Assembly (NCBI RefSeq): GCF_026262645.1
Contig: NZ_SHNO01000001.1
Location: 3,348,001-3,412,000, forward strand
Reading direction: 5' to 3'
Origin: Candidatus Marimicrobium litorale
Lineage (GTDB): Bacteria; Pseudomonadota; Gammaproteobacteria; Pseudomonadales; Halieaceae
Length of the DNA: 64,000 nt
In this document: positions 36,229 to 45,474 of the stretch, one piece after another
Position numbering within the stretch: position 1 is the first letter of the stretch
How the letters are laid out: every line of letters begins with the position of its first letter
Translations under genes and position numbers: made by a program
The notes under the pieces: model-generated
What the model saw: the letters and a program-made list of their open reading frames with translations, nothing else
Database searches by the model: none
What the model was told of the DNA's origin: nothing

Positions 36229-37485
36229 GTGTATTTATCCCAGAGTTCTAGCCTACGCTACAGTACTTGTGGTCTGCTTTACTTTGCCCAAGGTATCCCA
36301 AAAGGCTTGCTCAACATAGCGATGCCAGCATGGCTGGCGAGTCAGGGCATGTCGGCATCGGCTATCGCATCCTATCTGGCGATCATCGTATTGCCTTGGG
36401 TCTTTAAGCTGACAACCGGCCCCTTGATGGATCGCTTTCAATTTCCTGCTATGGGATTGCGACGGCCCTGGATTTTAGCTGCACAGCTCGGTATGACACT
36501 CGCAATGTGTTCACTGGTGATTATCGACGATCCCCTGACACAATTCACTCTGCTAACGATTCTAGCCGCCGTTGTTCAAGGATTTGCCGCGACTCAAGAT
36601 GTAGCTGTCGACGGCATGGCCATCGACCTTGTACCGGAACAAGAGCAGGGAAAAGTGAATGCGTTTATGAGCTTTGGCAAAGCTATTGGCTGGGCATCCG
36701 CAGCTGCGGCTAGTGGCGTGATGCTTTCATCATTCGGCCTTGGTTTGACGGCGGTGGTGGGCGCTTCGGTTTGCTCGATTATTTTTTTGGGATTTTTCTT
36801 TGTTACTGAAAGGAAGGGTGAAAAGCGATTCCCATGGAGCGCTGGCGAGCATGCGGGTTCGATTCCCGAAAAAAGCTCGATTGCCTCGCTGGTCACGTCC
36901 TTAAACGATGTGCTCTGGAGTCGGACAAGCCTAACGGTTTTTCTGATTCTTTTTTTTCACGGACTGGTTAACGGCTATGGCGACGCGCTCATGCCAATTG
37001 CCGCAGTGCGCTTGTTTGGTCTGTCTACGGCTGAGTGGTCGAATCTTGTTGCGACTATGGGCTTACTCGGTGCATTTGTGGCATTGGGGTTGGGCCCTTT
37101 TATTGACAAATTTGGCGTAAAAAAAATGTCGATTATAACGACTGCGGTCGTTTTCGCGCATGCTCTGATTCTGGCTCAAACCGAACACCTCTGGCGTGAA
37201 GAAACCTATGTTCTCGTAATGCTGTCTATTTGGGTTTTACTTGACCCCGTGGCAATGGTCTGCGTGATTTCCATCGCCATGAGCATTTGCGCCAAGCGTG
37301 TGTCTGCGACGCAGTTTGCCGTGTATATGTCAGCAGCGAATTTGGGCCTGTCTCTCGGCTCTAAATTATTTGGCATGGTGTCGGAGCGCTGGGGTTATTC
37401 CGAAAGTTATCTTCTTCTAGCCTTGTTGCTATTTTTCACGCTTGGAATTCTTTTCCTATTTAACAAAATTCCAAAAGGGTTTTGA
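36229..37485 (+). CDS. AmpG-like MFS transporter
   Basis: The 418-residue protein has twelve predicted membrane helices and the start LLYFAQGIPKGLLNIAMPAW plus KLTTGPLMDRF, which match AmpG/PAT-family permeases (muropeptide or acetyl-CoA transporters). ATQDVAVDGMAIDL in the middle is a strong AmpG-family element. It probably carries a cell-wall degradation product or related solute into the cytoplasm, but no recycling genes adjoin it. The start is GTG 36229 with AGGAGA ahead. Confidence 0.82.
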   Translation: MYLSQSSSLRYSTCGLLYFAQGIPKGLLNIAMPAWLASQGMSASAIASYLAIIVLPWVFKLTTGPLMDRFQFPAMGLRRPWILAAQLGMTLAMCSLVIIDDPLTQFTLLTILAAVVQGFAATQDVAVDGMAIDLVPEQEQGKVNAFMSFGKAIGWASAAAASGVMLSSFGLGLTAVVGASVCSIIFLGFFFVTERKGEKRFPWSAGEHAGSIPEKSSIASLVTSLNDVLWSRTSLTVFLILFFHGLVNGYGDALMPIAAVRLFGLSTAEWSNLVATMGLLGAFVALGLGPFIDKFGVKKMSIITTAVVFAHALILAQTEHLWREETYVLVMLSIWVLLDPVAMVCVISIAMSICAKRVSATQFAVYMSAANLGLSLGSKLFGMVSERWGYSESYLLLALLLFFTLGILFLFNKIPKGF

Positions 37486-37967
37486 TGACCGTCTAAATGT
37501 TATGAGGTACCACGCGCCGATACTTAGTGGCTCACAGGATAATGCGTTAAAAAGTTCCGCAACGGCAATCGTTATTGTTTACTGTTATGACTCGAGCAAG
37601 CGACGCGCAATGGTGGCTGGCACGTCGACAGTAGCGTGTAATATTAGCGCGCCTGCCTCTAGTCAGCTAAATTAACGATCAGATGCACAAGGATTGTGGT
37701 GTGGCTTAGTTTGTTTGAGCAACGTTATCTGCAGTGGCATGGCGGGTATTTGTTGAGAAGCCATAACAGGGTCGTTTACACATCTTATCTGAATGCAAAG
37801 TCTGGAAATGAAAAAGGTATCTCGAACAGACGCTCTATTTAATAATGGCAATTCAATGGTAAAGAGTGTGTCCGAACAGGCCGTACGATTCCGGATCTGC
37901 CTGTGCCCGCGAGACCGCAACCCCTATTGCGGGCAAGACTGAGAGCTCAGGCAGGTTCGCCGAGTCG
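37486..37967. other. Intergenic region between convergent genes
   Basis: About 480 bases between two convergent genes. Neither strand has a supported gene. No strong hairpin with a T-run was seen, though a terminator for each gene is expected here. Confidence 0.35.
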
Positions 37968-38510
37968 CTAGTCAGCTGTGTGCTCTAGCGATGAATGGTG
38001 GACTACAATGCGGAGTTGTCCTTCGTCATCCTTTACGAACTGCCAGGTTTTGTCCACCGTTGTAACGTTGCCTTTACTATCGGTGAAGTGAACCTTACCC
38101 ATGGTGCTCGCAGTATTTCCCGAGATAAAAATAGCGGCATTATCGTCTTCGCATGCCGTCCAGTCATTCAACGCGAAACCGGTGTCGTTAGGGTACGCTG
38201 GATCACCGCCGACGAAGTATGCGAGTGCGCCCTCACGCGTGGTGCGGAAAGTTTGCGGATTGACAGTGAGGGTCGGTTTGAACAGAACGGGTCCCATTTG
38301 ATAGGCGTAAGCGGAGTCGATGACAGATTCGGCAAGCGCCTTGGCCGCCGCTTGGCCGCTTTTTGCGTTGGTAGCGCTGATCTCGACGAGTGCGTTACAC
38401 CAGCCTTCCTGAGCTGTGGTTATTTCAGCCTCAGTGATGGAGTCGTCTGCCGTAGCAGGGTTCATTGCAATCAACAGAGCTGCTGCAGTTGTAATATAAC
38501 GTATCTTCAT
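37968..38510 (-). CDS. Secreted SnoaL/CaMKII-AD-like protein, candidate iota-type carbonic anhydrase
   Basis: A 180-residue precursor with signal peptide (TTAAALLIAMNPATA-DD). The mature part has features I associate with the COG4337 / iota-carbonic anhydrase family: QEGWCNALVEIS near the start, GPVLFKPTL, ALAYFVGGD, DTGFALNDW and the closing VVHHSSLE. Family members from a diatom, a cyanobacterium and Burkholderia are reported to hydrate CO2, some without metal. It would act in the periplasm. Older annotation may name it phosphoribosyl-AMP cyclohydrolase, which I think is wrong. The ATG at 38510 with GGAGAA ahead is chosen over 38534. Family placement is from memory of motifs, not a search. 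Confidence 0.62.
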   Translation of the reverse strand: MKIRYITTAAALLIAMNPATADDSITEAEITTAQEGWCNALVEISATNAKSGQAAAKALAESVIDSAYAYQMGPVLFKPTLTVNPQTFRTTREGALAYFVGGDPAYPNDTGFALNDWTACEDDNAAIFISGNTASTMGKVHFTDSKGNVTTVDKTWQFVKDDEGQLRIVVHHSSLEHTAD

Positions 38511-38715
38511 GATCTTCTCCGAAGTTTTGCCCATCGAGAAAAACGCGTGGCCTCGGGCGATTGGCCATACGTGTCAGGTCATGTTTTCAAGTATAGAACA
38601 AATGTGCGCGCTGTCGTGTTTATCTCCGGTCAAATTAATCAATACGGCTTTTTACCCCTCACTGGCTGATAATACGCCGTCTACTGCCATGCTGTGTCGC
38701 TGCATTGTTCGCCGC

Positions 38716-39552
38716 TCAACGGATGTGCTGCATAAATTGGTGTATCGCCTCATTCGTCTGCTCAGGTGCTTCAAGCATCGGAAAATGACCGACCCCTTCG
38801 ATGATTTGAACGGTTACATCACCCACCGCTTTTGATACCTCGTCTACCCATGTTGACGATTGTCCCGGCGATAGTGAAATTCGCTTTAGGTCGGAGTTAA
38901 GAAACGTTGACTGTATCACTAATGCGGGTACATCAATGGTAGCCAGCACTGACCTCGATTGTGAGGCGTCCCAGCGAACCATATTGAGCCAGAGCTCTTT
39001 TGCAAAGTTTAGATCGATTGAAGCAAAATGTGCCCAGACCGACTCCCTGATGGCTGGGGGTGTATTCTCGGTGAAAAAACCGTGATAGAACCTATCGAGA
39101 AATTGAGGCATGCCGAGACGCTCAACTGTCTCAATAGAGCGACTTACTGCAGCGTCGACGTCTCCGTCTGCGACAATGCTGCCATCGATGTAAACGAGGC
39201 CACGAACGCGGTGGCGTGATTGGTTCGTCATCTCCGAGATTATGCGGCAGCCCATGCTGTGTCCTGCAAGCACTACTGTATCTAATCCGAGATCATCAAG
39301 CATATGATTAACAGAGTGTGCCAGCGTTTCGATAGTCGCTTGTCGCGGAGGAGGCGATCTACCATGGCCAGGTAGATCGACGGCCATGCAGCGGTAACGG
39401 GTCGACAGGCTGGACACCTGATGGCTCCAGTCAGAAAGGCTGCACGTAAAGCCGTGAATAAGAATTATCGGTACCGCGCCACTGCCGTGCTCTGCGATAT
39501 TGATCTGCATATTGTTCACGCTATATGCCCTTTTAATGTGTATGGCTGGCAT
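38716..39552 (-). CDS. Alpha/beta hydrolase
   Basis: About 278 residues with a standard alpha/beta hydrolase core: ILIHGFTCSLSDW (oxyanion region), AVDLPGHGRS, nucleophile elbow AGHSMGCR, LVYIDGS, and a C-terminal VGHFPMLE providing the catalytic His. No signal peptide. The substrate is unknown; hydrolases of this type act on esters, epoxides or C-C bonds. The start is uncertain: ATG 39552, ATG 39510 or a longer frame to 39606; no clear ribosome binding site settles it. Confidence 0.85.
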   Translation of the reverse strand: MPAIHIKRAYSVNNMQINIAEHGSGAVPIILIHGFTCSLSDWSHQVSSLSTRYRCMAVDLPGHGRSPPPRQATIETLAHSVNHMLDDLGLDTVVLAGHSMGCRIISEMTNQSRHRVRGLVYIDGSIVADGDVDAAVSRSIETVERLGMPQFLDRFYHGFFTENTPPAIRESVWAHFASIDLNFAKELWLNMVRWDASQSRSVLATIDVPALVIQSTFLNSDLKRISLSPGQSSTWVDEVSKAVGDVTVQIIEGVGHFPMLEAPEQTNEAIHQFMQHIR

Positions 39553-39855
39553 ACTGGCCGCGCAAGAATAGACGTTAAGGTCTCTCCTCGCCTGAATGTG
39601 CCGCAATACTGTCAGGACACGGTGACAGTGTAAGCGGTACTGGAGGAGAAATGGGCGCGAAGCAGGCGTATTTTAATCGGATACGTTTACGAGCAACGCA
39701 GACTGGCATGCGTTTTAGTGCTTTCAGTTACAGCGTTCTGCTTTATTGTTGCCTGAAAATATGTTCACAGAGATTATGACGGACACTATCCCAAAATTCT
39801 GCCAGCGACGTTACGTGTTATACACACGCACCCAGTATGTTGCTGGCGCGGCAAT

Positions 39856-40599
39856 TTACTGATGACGAAATACCATTATATGTTGCCACGGCAGAGGATC
39901 GTATATTTTATCTAGTACGAGGCCGACAGCGGACATCTCTCGTCTGGCTTGAGCGATGCTCATCTTGTGCAAGCGTTTGATCGGAACGGTGTCATCTTCC
40001 GCTCGATATTCTACCAGTATAATTCGCCCGTTCTCGGTCAGAGCGCTTACGGCGCGTATCATGACCTCGCGCGGATACGAAAACTCATGGTAAGCATCGA
40101 CCATGAGCACAACGTCAACCGTATTGTCAGGAAGCATTGGATCGAGCTCGCTCGCAAGCACTGGAACAATATTGTCTACATTCTCTGCCTGTGCCCTCTC
40201 TTTGATGATGGCAAGCATTTCGGGTTGTATATCTACAGCCAATACCTGCCCGGTCGGGCCTACAATTGCGGCCATAGGGAGTGTGAAGTACCCGGTTCCT
40301 GCTCCGATGTCGGCAACGATGTCGCCGCGCCTTAGTTCTAACAGGCTAAGAAGGAGATCTGTCCTTTCCTTCTTCTCTCGCTCAGGTCTTTGCAGCCAGC
40401 TGGCGCCGCGGTGCCCCATCACCTGCGCGATTTCCCTGCCCATGTAAAATTTCCCGGTTCCATCGCGACTGTGCTGGCTATAAACATAGATGTCGCTACC
40501 TGCTTCCTGTGCGATAACATCCAGTATCGCGGTAATCAACAGCACAGCGAGCATACAGAACCGTGCAGTGAATTTAAGAATGGGCAGGTGGTAAATCAT
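39856..40599 (-). CDS. Exported class I SAM-dependent methyltransferase-like protein
   Basis: The 247-residue protein has an N-terminal hydrophobic signal (FTARFCMLAVLLITAILDVIA) and then a methyltransferase fold: VADIGAGTGYFTLPM (SAM-binding motif I), VLAVDIQPEML, DVVLMVDAYHEF and RIILVEYR. A signal peptide on a SAM-dependent enzyme is unusual since SAM is cytoplasmic, yet such proteins recur in gammaproteobacteria. The segment MGHRGASWLQRPERE before the domain is typical of that group. The methyl acceptor is unknown. It is 19 bases downstream of the small gene ending at 40619, so the two may share a transcript. Confidence 0.8.
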   Translation of the reverse strand: MIYHLPILKFTARFCMLAVLLITAILDVIAQEAGSDIYVYSQHSRDGTGKFYMGREIAQVMGHRGASWLQRPEREKKERTDLLLSLLELRRGDIVADIGAGTGYFTLPMAAIVGPTGQVLAVDIQPEMLAIIKERAQAENVDNIVPVLASELDPMLPDNTVDVVLMVDAYHEFSYPREVMIRAVSALTENGRIILVEYRAEDDTVPIKRLHKMSIAQARREMSAVGLVLDKIYDPLPWQHIMVFRHQ

Positions 40600-40618
40600 A
40601 TAAGAAAACAGTGGTCAT

Positions 40619-40939
40619 TCAGTGAACGATTGGCTCCGGATAGAGATCATGAGACAGTTTGACTTCCAGCGCGTTACTGGATTCTCTGATGGGCTGCCCG
40701 ATCATCTCGTCGTAAGCCGACTCATGCCGCAGGGTAATCGAGCGAACCGGCAGTGTCTGGAGCATCTCTCGCATGCCTTGTAGATTTCGACTGCGGATGG
40801 TTTTACCCTTTTTGTCCACTACTAGATGAGGTCCGGAGGGCAGGGCGACTGTTACCTGGTAAAGCGCTTGCTCAAGGGAGTGAATAGTGACGTCAGCAGC
40901 GTCTGTTAATGCGGCGAATTGAGTAATGGTGAGTTTCAT
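40619..40939 (-). CDS. Small conserved protein, probable DUF6482 type
   Basis: A 106-residue soluble protein. LYQVTVALPSGPHLVVDKKGK and LPVRSITLRHESAYDEMIG resemble DUF6482 proteins found in Pseudomonas and relatives, as far as I can recall without a search. GGAGCAACC is before the ATG. Function is unknown. It is the first gene of a likely pair with the exported methyltransferase. Confidence 0.6.
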   Translation of the reverse strand: MKLTITQFAALTDAADVTIHSLEQALYQVTVALPSGPHLVVDKKGKTIRSRNLQGMREMLQTLPVRSITLRHESAYDEMIGQPIRESSNALEVKLSHDLYPEPIVH

Positions 40940-41426
40940 GAGGTTGCTCCAGATTTGGCCGCTATCATTGCTTGAGTAAATCTAAACTACGGCAAAGGTA
41001 TCACAAGATTACGGTAGTCATTCACTTTTGGATTTGACGACGTTCGTTGCCTGAGCGAACACAAGTCTACAGAGGGGCCCACGCAGTTAAGGAGTGACGT
41101 ACAAGCGCAAGCGTTACGCAGAGTGAACGTGGTGCATTCTCCTCCGCGTGCTAGATTCTAAAGTCAATTTGTGGCTTTAAGGTTGGCCATGCAGTTGCTA
41201 GAATCGGGCACGAAAGTCTGTGCTATCTGCATCATTGTGGCTATCATCAGTTCTTTATGATTGCGTCGATACGCTCGGTAGTTTTTTGTTTTGCATTGAA
41301 GCGACGAGAGCGATGACTCGCAACAACAGATCAGTCGTGCGGGAATGCCGGTCGCGTAATGAATGAGGTGATGGGTATGCTGGCGAGCGGAAATCTGAGT
41401 AAGAGGCCTTATTAGGACATGTATTT
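40940..41426. other. Divergent intergenic region
   Basis: About 490 bases between the DUF6482-type gene (minus) and the beta-propeller gene (plus). Promoters for both are expected. No conspicuous repeat or RNA gene was identified; AGGA precedes the right-hand start. Confidence 0.35.
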
Positions 41427-43061
41427 ATGCCCGTATTAAAACAGAGACTGCTTAAAATTGCCGTTTTCGCTTTCGCTGTGATGATTGTGGCAGCGAGTCC
41501 GGCGTCCTTCGCTAATGGCTGGGTAGCGGTTGGCGAGAGAGGTACCATTCTTAATAGCCAAGATGGTATCAATTGGGTCGAAGTGGACAGCCCCACGGAA
41601 GAAACGCTGCGAGGCCTCGCGTTCGACGGGCAGGGTTCCTGGGTCGGTTCCGGTCAGGCTGGCACCGTCATCCTGAGCGCGGATGCGCAGAACTGGTCGG
41701 TCCAATCGAGCGGTAACACTGACGCTCTGTGGGGAACCGGATACGCGGATGGTCAATGGATAGTGACCGGAGGCCAAGGGCGTATCATCACAAGTCCAGA
41801 TGGCGCTGAGTGGACATCTGTGAACGGCAGGTTCTCATTCACTCTATTTGACGTCGCCTATGACCGGTCTGCGTTATTCGCGATCTCAGGCGACTCTGGT
41901 CTCGCAGCGAGGATACTGACTAGTCCTGACGCCGTCGCATGGACACAAGAGCCACCAACCCCCCTAAATCCTGAGGGGCTCTATGGAATCACCTACGGTG
42001 ATTCCCAATGGGTGGCCGTTGGAGATAAGGGCACCATCCTAACCAGTGCGGACCCGGTGTCGCGTGTGTGGGACTCGCAATCAGGTCAGACTGCCGTTGA
42101 TTTGCGCGGCATTGTTTACAACGGATCTGATTTGTATGTCGCAGTGGGCAGGGAGGGCACCATTTTATCCAGCATCGATGGGGTTACCTGGGCGCCAAGA
42201 TCAAGTGGAACGACCTATGATCTTTGGGGGGTCGCCTATGATGGGTCGGGCCAGTACGTGGCGGTGGGCGACGAAGGAGTCATTCTGTCCAGTGCTGATG
42301 GTCTGAGCTGGGTCGTTGAGAGCAGCCCAACGTTCCGCCTGTTGTATGACGTCGCACCAGGAACGCTGGCGCAAGTGATTGATTTCCCGGCACAGAATCC
42401 TTTATTCCAAGACTTCGTATCCGGGGGAAACTATCCACTGTCCCCGGAGGCTACGGCAACATCGGGCTTGCCAGTCACTTACATGTCGTTAACACCCGAT
42501 GTCTGCACCATTTCGGACACAAGCATTACCATGGTCAAAGTCGGGGTCTGTCAAATTGAGGCATCACAGGCTGGCAATAGCGCCTATCTCCCGGCAGAGC
42601 CAGTGACGCAATCGATTTTGCAACTGGCCGTCATCGGCCCGGGGGTGCCACTGAATCCCGGACTGTCTTTCGATCCTCAGGATCAGGAGCTTTTAGTTCA
42701 GGGGGGGACGTTTTCGTTGTCTCCTCCGGCGACCACTACGCGCACACCGGAGGATCCGCAGCCGCTGATATTGTACGCATCGAGTACACCCGCTGTCTGT
42801 ACAATACCCGTGCAGGGCACAATAGAAGTGACGATGCTGGAGGAGGGTGATTGCATTATTGGTGCTGTCTCACTGCCCAACAGCAAGTATTCGGTAGGCG
42901 GCCCAGTCGGCGCTACCATTCAGATCATACGGTCAACTCCACCAACCCCTCCGCCAACGCCACCCACTGCGGTGCCAGTGGCAATGTGGCAATTTTATGG
43001 ATCTTTGGCCGCGCTTATGTCTGCTTTGGTGTTCTACCGTTCTTGGTCGGATTCACAGTAG
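41427..43061 (+). CDS. Secreted BNR/YCF48-like beta-propeller protein with C-terminal membrane anchor
   Basis: The 544-residue protein has a signal peptide (ending near SFANG). About residues 30-310 hold six or seven repeats of the pattern WVAVGERGTILNSQDGINW, each of roughly 40 residues, forming a photosystem-stability-factor/sialidase-like propeller. Residues 315-500 look like two bacterial Ig-type or chondroitin-like modules (YPLSPEATATSGLPVTYMS; VCTI). A proline-rich linker (PPTPPPTPPT) leads to a final hydrophobic helix and a short charged tail (RSWSDSQ), similar to C-terminal sorting anchors of gammaproteobacteria. Surface display is inferred; the binding partner is unknown. Confidence 0.75.
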   Translation: MPVLKQRLLKIAVFAFAVMIVAASPASFANGWVAVGERGTILNSQDGINWVEVDSPTEETLRGLAFDGQGSWVGSGQAGTVILSADAQNWSVQSSGNTDALWGTGYADGQWIVTGGQGRIITSPDGAEWTSVNGRFSFTLFDVAYDRSALFAISGDSGLAARILTSPDAVAWTQEPPTPLNPEGLYGITYGDSQWVAVGDKGTILTSADPVSRVWDSQSGQTAVDLRGIVYNGSDLYVAVGREGTILSSIDGVTWAPRSSGTTYDLWGVAYDGSGQYVAVGDEGVILSSADGLSWVVESSPTFRLLYDVAPGTLAQVIDFPAQNPLFQDFVSGGNYPLSPEATATSGLPVTYMSLTPDVCTISDTSITMVKVGVCQIEASQAGNSAYLPAEPVTQSILQLAVIGPGVPLNPGLSFDPQDQELLVQGGTFSLSPPATTTRTPEDPQPLILYASSTPAVCTIPVQGTIEVTMLEEGDCIIGAVSLPNSKYSVGGPVGATIQIIRSTPPTPPPTPPTAVPVAMWQFYGSLAALMSALVFYRSWSDSQ

Positions 43062-43338
43062 CAGGGGACGGAGTAGATACCGCATCTCCCGACTGCGTCA
43101 GTCCCCTCTGCAGGTCTGTGCACCTGCGTCGTCGCTGGGCTCCATGGGAATGTCCGTCCAGTGCGCCACTGGAAGAGACAGTGCCGGTAGCCTGATAATC
43201 ACCGGTCATGGGGTATCGAATGTACTCACCCGCTGCCTAGCGTGTTGTCCCCCAAAATGTGAGCACTCGAGGGTTTTGAGAGACTAAAAAAGTTGCACAC
43301 CGGCAGAACAAATCAAACCCAAAAGTCGAACAAGAAAA

Positions 43339-43356
43339 CGGGGCCGCGTGGCCCCG
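43339..43356 (+). terminator. Terminator-like GC hairpin
   Basis: CGGGGCC and GGCCCCG form a perfect 7-bp stem with a GCGT loop, preceded by an A-rich stretch. The following sequence has scattered Ts rather than a clean run, so intrinsic termination is plausible but not certain. It lies about 280 bases after the beta-propeller gene. Confidence 0.45.
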
Positions 43357-43436
43357 GTCGTTGTGATTGCTTTATGTGCTTGTTTCTACGCCACCTCAAG
43401 AATATTATTTATGTCTTCCTGGGCATCGCCAGTTGG

Positions 43437-43463
43437 TTTCAAGTCGAAATTTTCGACTTGAAA
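43437..43463. repeat. 27-bp near-perfect palindrome
   Basis: TTTCAAGTCGAAA is followed, after a single T, by its exact reverse complement. Flanking GTTG and CAAC extend the stem with a small bulge. It lies 266 bases before the carotenoid oxygenase start. It could be an operator, an RNA hairpin or part of a small palindromic repeat element. Confidence 0.6.
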
Positions 43464-43728
43464 AGCAACCAAATTGGGTGTCAGAAATTGGGGCAGCGAA
43501 GGGCCCAGCTGGATACCTATGATAATACGCCCCTGGTTTCATCGGCCGATACGATACAACGCTGAAGTTGTTGACCAGAAAGGTCCCATCAGACACTGCG
43601 TTCGCACCTCACCCGGTGTTTTTCTGTCTGCAAATCCGACGTTCCAGTCAAAATAAGGTTGCTTGTCAGTATCCGGTAGAGGTTACACTGAATGCTGGGC
43701 AATCAGGCTAAGGTGAGACCAGTCCCCC

Positions 43729-45255
43729 ATGAAAGCAGCAAAGGGTCCCGTTAATTTTGACAGTACCGAACGCTGTCTCGGTGGCGTGACGGAATTTGAT
43801 GATACCCCCCCCTGGATTTATCAACTGGACAACCCCTATCTGCATGGTGTCTATGCGCCTGCTCGCCACGAGATAGCTGCGGAAAATCTCCCTATCGAGG
43901 GTGAGCTCCCCCTCGATCTGGAGGGTGCTTATCTGCGCAATGGCCCTAATCCCGTATTCCAGCCCAAAAACCGTTACCACCCCTTCGACGGAGATGGCAT
44001 GGTACACGCTGTCTATTTTAGAGATGGCAAGGCCTCCTATCGCAACCGACTGGTCAGAACAGATGCGCTGTTAGCGGAGCAGCAGCAGGGTCATTCCGTT
44101 TCTCCCGGCGTGATGGGCCCGTTTGATTACGGCGTGTCTGAATTTGGTATAAAGGATACCTCTAACACCGATGTGTTCTGTTACAAGGGCGATTTGGTAA
44201 CGCTCTGGTACAACGCGGGCAATCCTTTTTTGCTCGACGGTCGCACTCTGGAGAGTAAGGGGTCTTTTACCTTGGAGGGGCGCCGCCGGCGTCGCCTCTC
44301 GGCGCACTCTAAAGTTGATTGGGCAACAGGTGAATTGCTGTTTTTTGACTACGGCGACGAGTTGCCTTATCTCACCTTCGGTGTGGCCGACGCCGCCGGA
44401 AATGTGTTACACGAGGTACCGATAGAATTACCGGGCCCTCGATTGCCCCATGACATCGGGTTTACTACCCACTACGCGATTTTGCATGACCTCCCATTTT
44501 TTCATGATCTTGAAGTGCTGCGCCGTCACAAGCTGAGGGTGCTTACATTTCATCAGGACATACCCACTCGATTCGGTATTATCCCGCGCTGCGGTAACAC
44601 CGGAGATGTGCGCTGGTTCGAGTGTGAACCTTGCTACATATTGCACGTGAGTAATTGTTGGGAAGCAGGCGATTGGGTAGTGATGGACGGATGCCGGTCT
44701 ACTAATCCGATGCCCGATGCTCAGGCAGGCGATGGCGAGTTAGCTCACATGCTTGCCTATATGCGCCTCGAGGCTAATAACTATCGCTGGCGCTTTAATC
44801 GGGTAACCGGTGAAGTACGTGAGGGCGACATTGATGATCTCAACACCGAGTTCAACAAGACCAACCCGGTATTCCACGGTGTGAAATCAAAATATGCGTA
44901 TCACCAACGCATACCCTTGCTCAGTGAGGGTGGCCACACGCTGCGTTTCACCGGCCTCGTTAAGTACAACAACGAAACCGGGCAGAGCACTCAGTGGGAC
45001 TATGGCACGGGTGTATTTGGCAGTGAAACAGTTTACGCGCCCAAACCCGGCGCGAACCGCAGCAGCGAAGAAGATGATGGCTACCTGACCACCATTGTTA
45101 CCGATTCAAACACCTGGCAATCAGAATGCCTAGTGTTCGATGCGCGCGATATTACCGTGGGGCCCATTTGCAGGGTGCAGTTGCCACAGAGGGTTCCCTC
45201 GGGCTTTCATGCAAGCTGGGCACGTGGTGAGGATTTGTGGGGAATAGCGGGTTAG
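43729..45255 (+). CDS. Carotenoid oxygenase (RPE65/CCD family)
   Basis: The 508-residue protein shows the family pattern from DNPYLHGVYAP and GAYLRNGPNP to the end. The four iron-binding histidines can be placed at His193 (SAHSKVD), His241 (LPHDIGF), His306 (ILHVSNCWE) and His494 (SGFHASW). These enzymes use non-haem iron and oxygen to split a carotenoid, apocarotenoid or lignin-derived stilbene double bond. There is no signal peptide. No carotenoid synthesis genes are adjacent, so the substrate is open. AAGGTGAG precedes the ATG. Confidence 0.92.
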   Translation: MKAAKGPVNFDSTERCLGGVTEFDDTPPWIYQLDNPYLHGVYAPARHEIAAENLPIEGELPLDLEGAYLRNGPNPVFQPKNRYHPFDGDGMVHAVYFRDGKASYRNRLVRTDALLAEQQQGHSVSPGVMGPFDYGVSEFGIKDTSNTDVFCYKGDLVTLWYNAGNPFLLDGRTLESKGSFTLEGRRRRRLSAHSKVDWATGELLFFDYGDELPYLTFGVADAAGNVLHEVPIELPGPRLPHDIGFTTHYAILHDLPFFHDLEVLRRHKLRVLTFHQDIPTRFGIIPRCGNTGDVRWFECEPCYILHVSNCWEAGDWVVMDGCRSTNPMPDAQAGDGELAHMLAYMRLEANNYRWRFNRVTGEVREGDIDDLNTEFNKTNPVFHGVKSKYAYHQRIPLLSEGGHTLRFTGLVKYNNETGQSTQWDYGTGVFGSETVYAPKPGANRSSEEDDGYLTTIVTDSNTWQSECLVFDARDITVGPICRVQLPQRVPSGFHASWARGEDLWGIAG

Positions 45256-45474
45256 GCATCACTAACCGGTGAACCTTTTTTCGCAAAAGTGGGAATGAGC
45301 CGCAGGCGTTGTAGAAGAATAAGGCAAGAAGTGGCGTATTGAGGCGAATTTCAGGCGTATAAAACCCAATCTGTGTCGAATTAGACCACTAGCGTGAGTT
45401 AACGTATCAGCACCGTGACAATGGCAGTATTTGTCCCTACACTTGCGACAATCTGAGAAGCGAGATCAAATTTT

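Larger units (their letters stand above)
43062..43728. other. Long intergenic region with two hairpins
   Basis: About 670 bases between two plus-strand genes. It holds a GC-rich hairpin at 43339-43356 and a long palindrome at 43437-43463, annotated separately. Short frames present on both strands lack motifs and consistent starts. Confidence 0.4.

Noticed and set aside
37995-38669. A 224-codon plus-strand open frame
   Set aside because: It is antisense to the secreted carbonic-anhydrase-like gene, which has a signal peptide, a good ribosome binding site and family motifs. The antisense product has no motif.
43339-43356. A definite intrinsic terminator
   Set aside because: The stem is perfect but no continuous T-run follows, so it is reported only as terminator-like.
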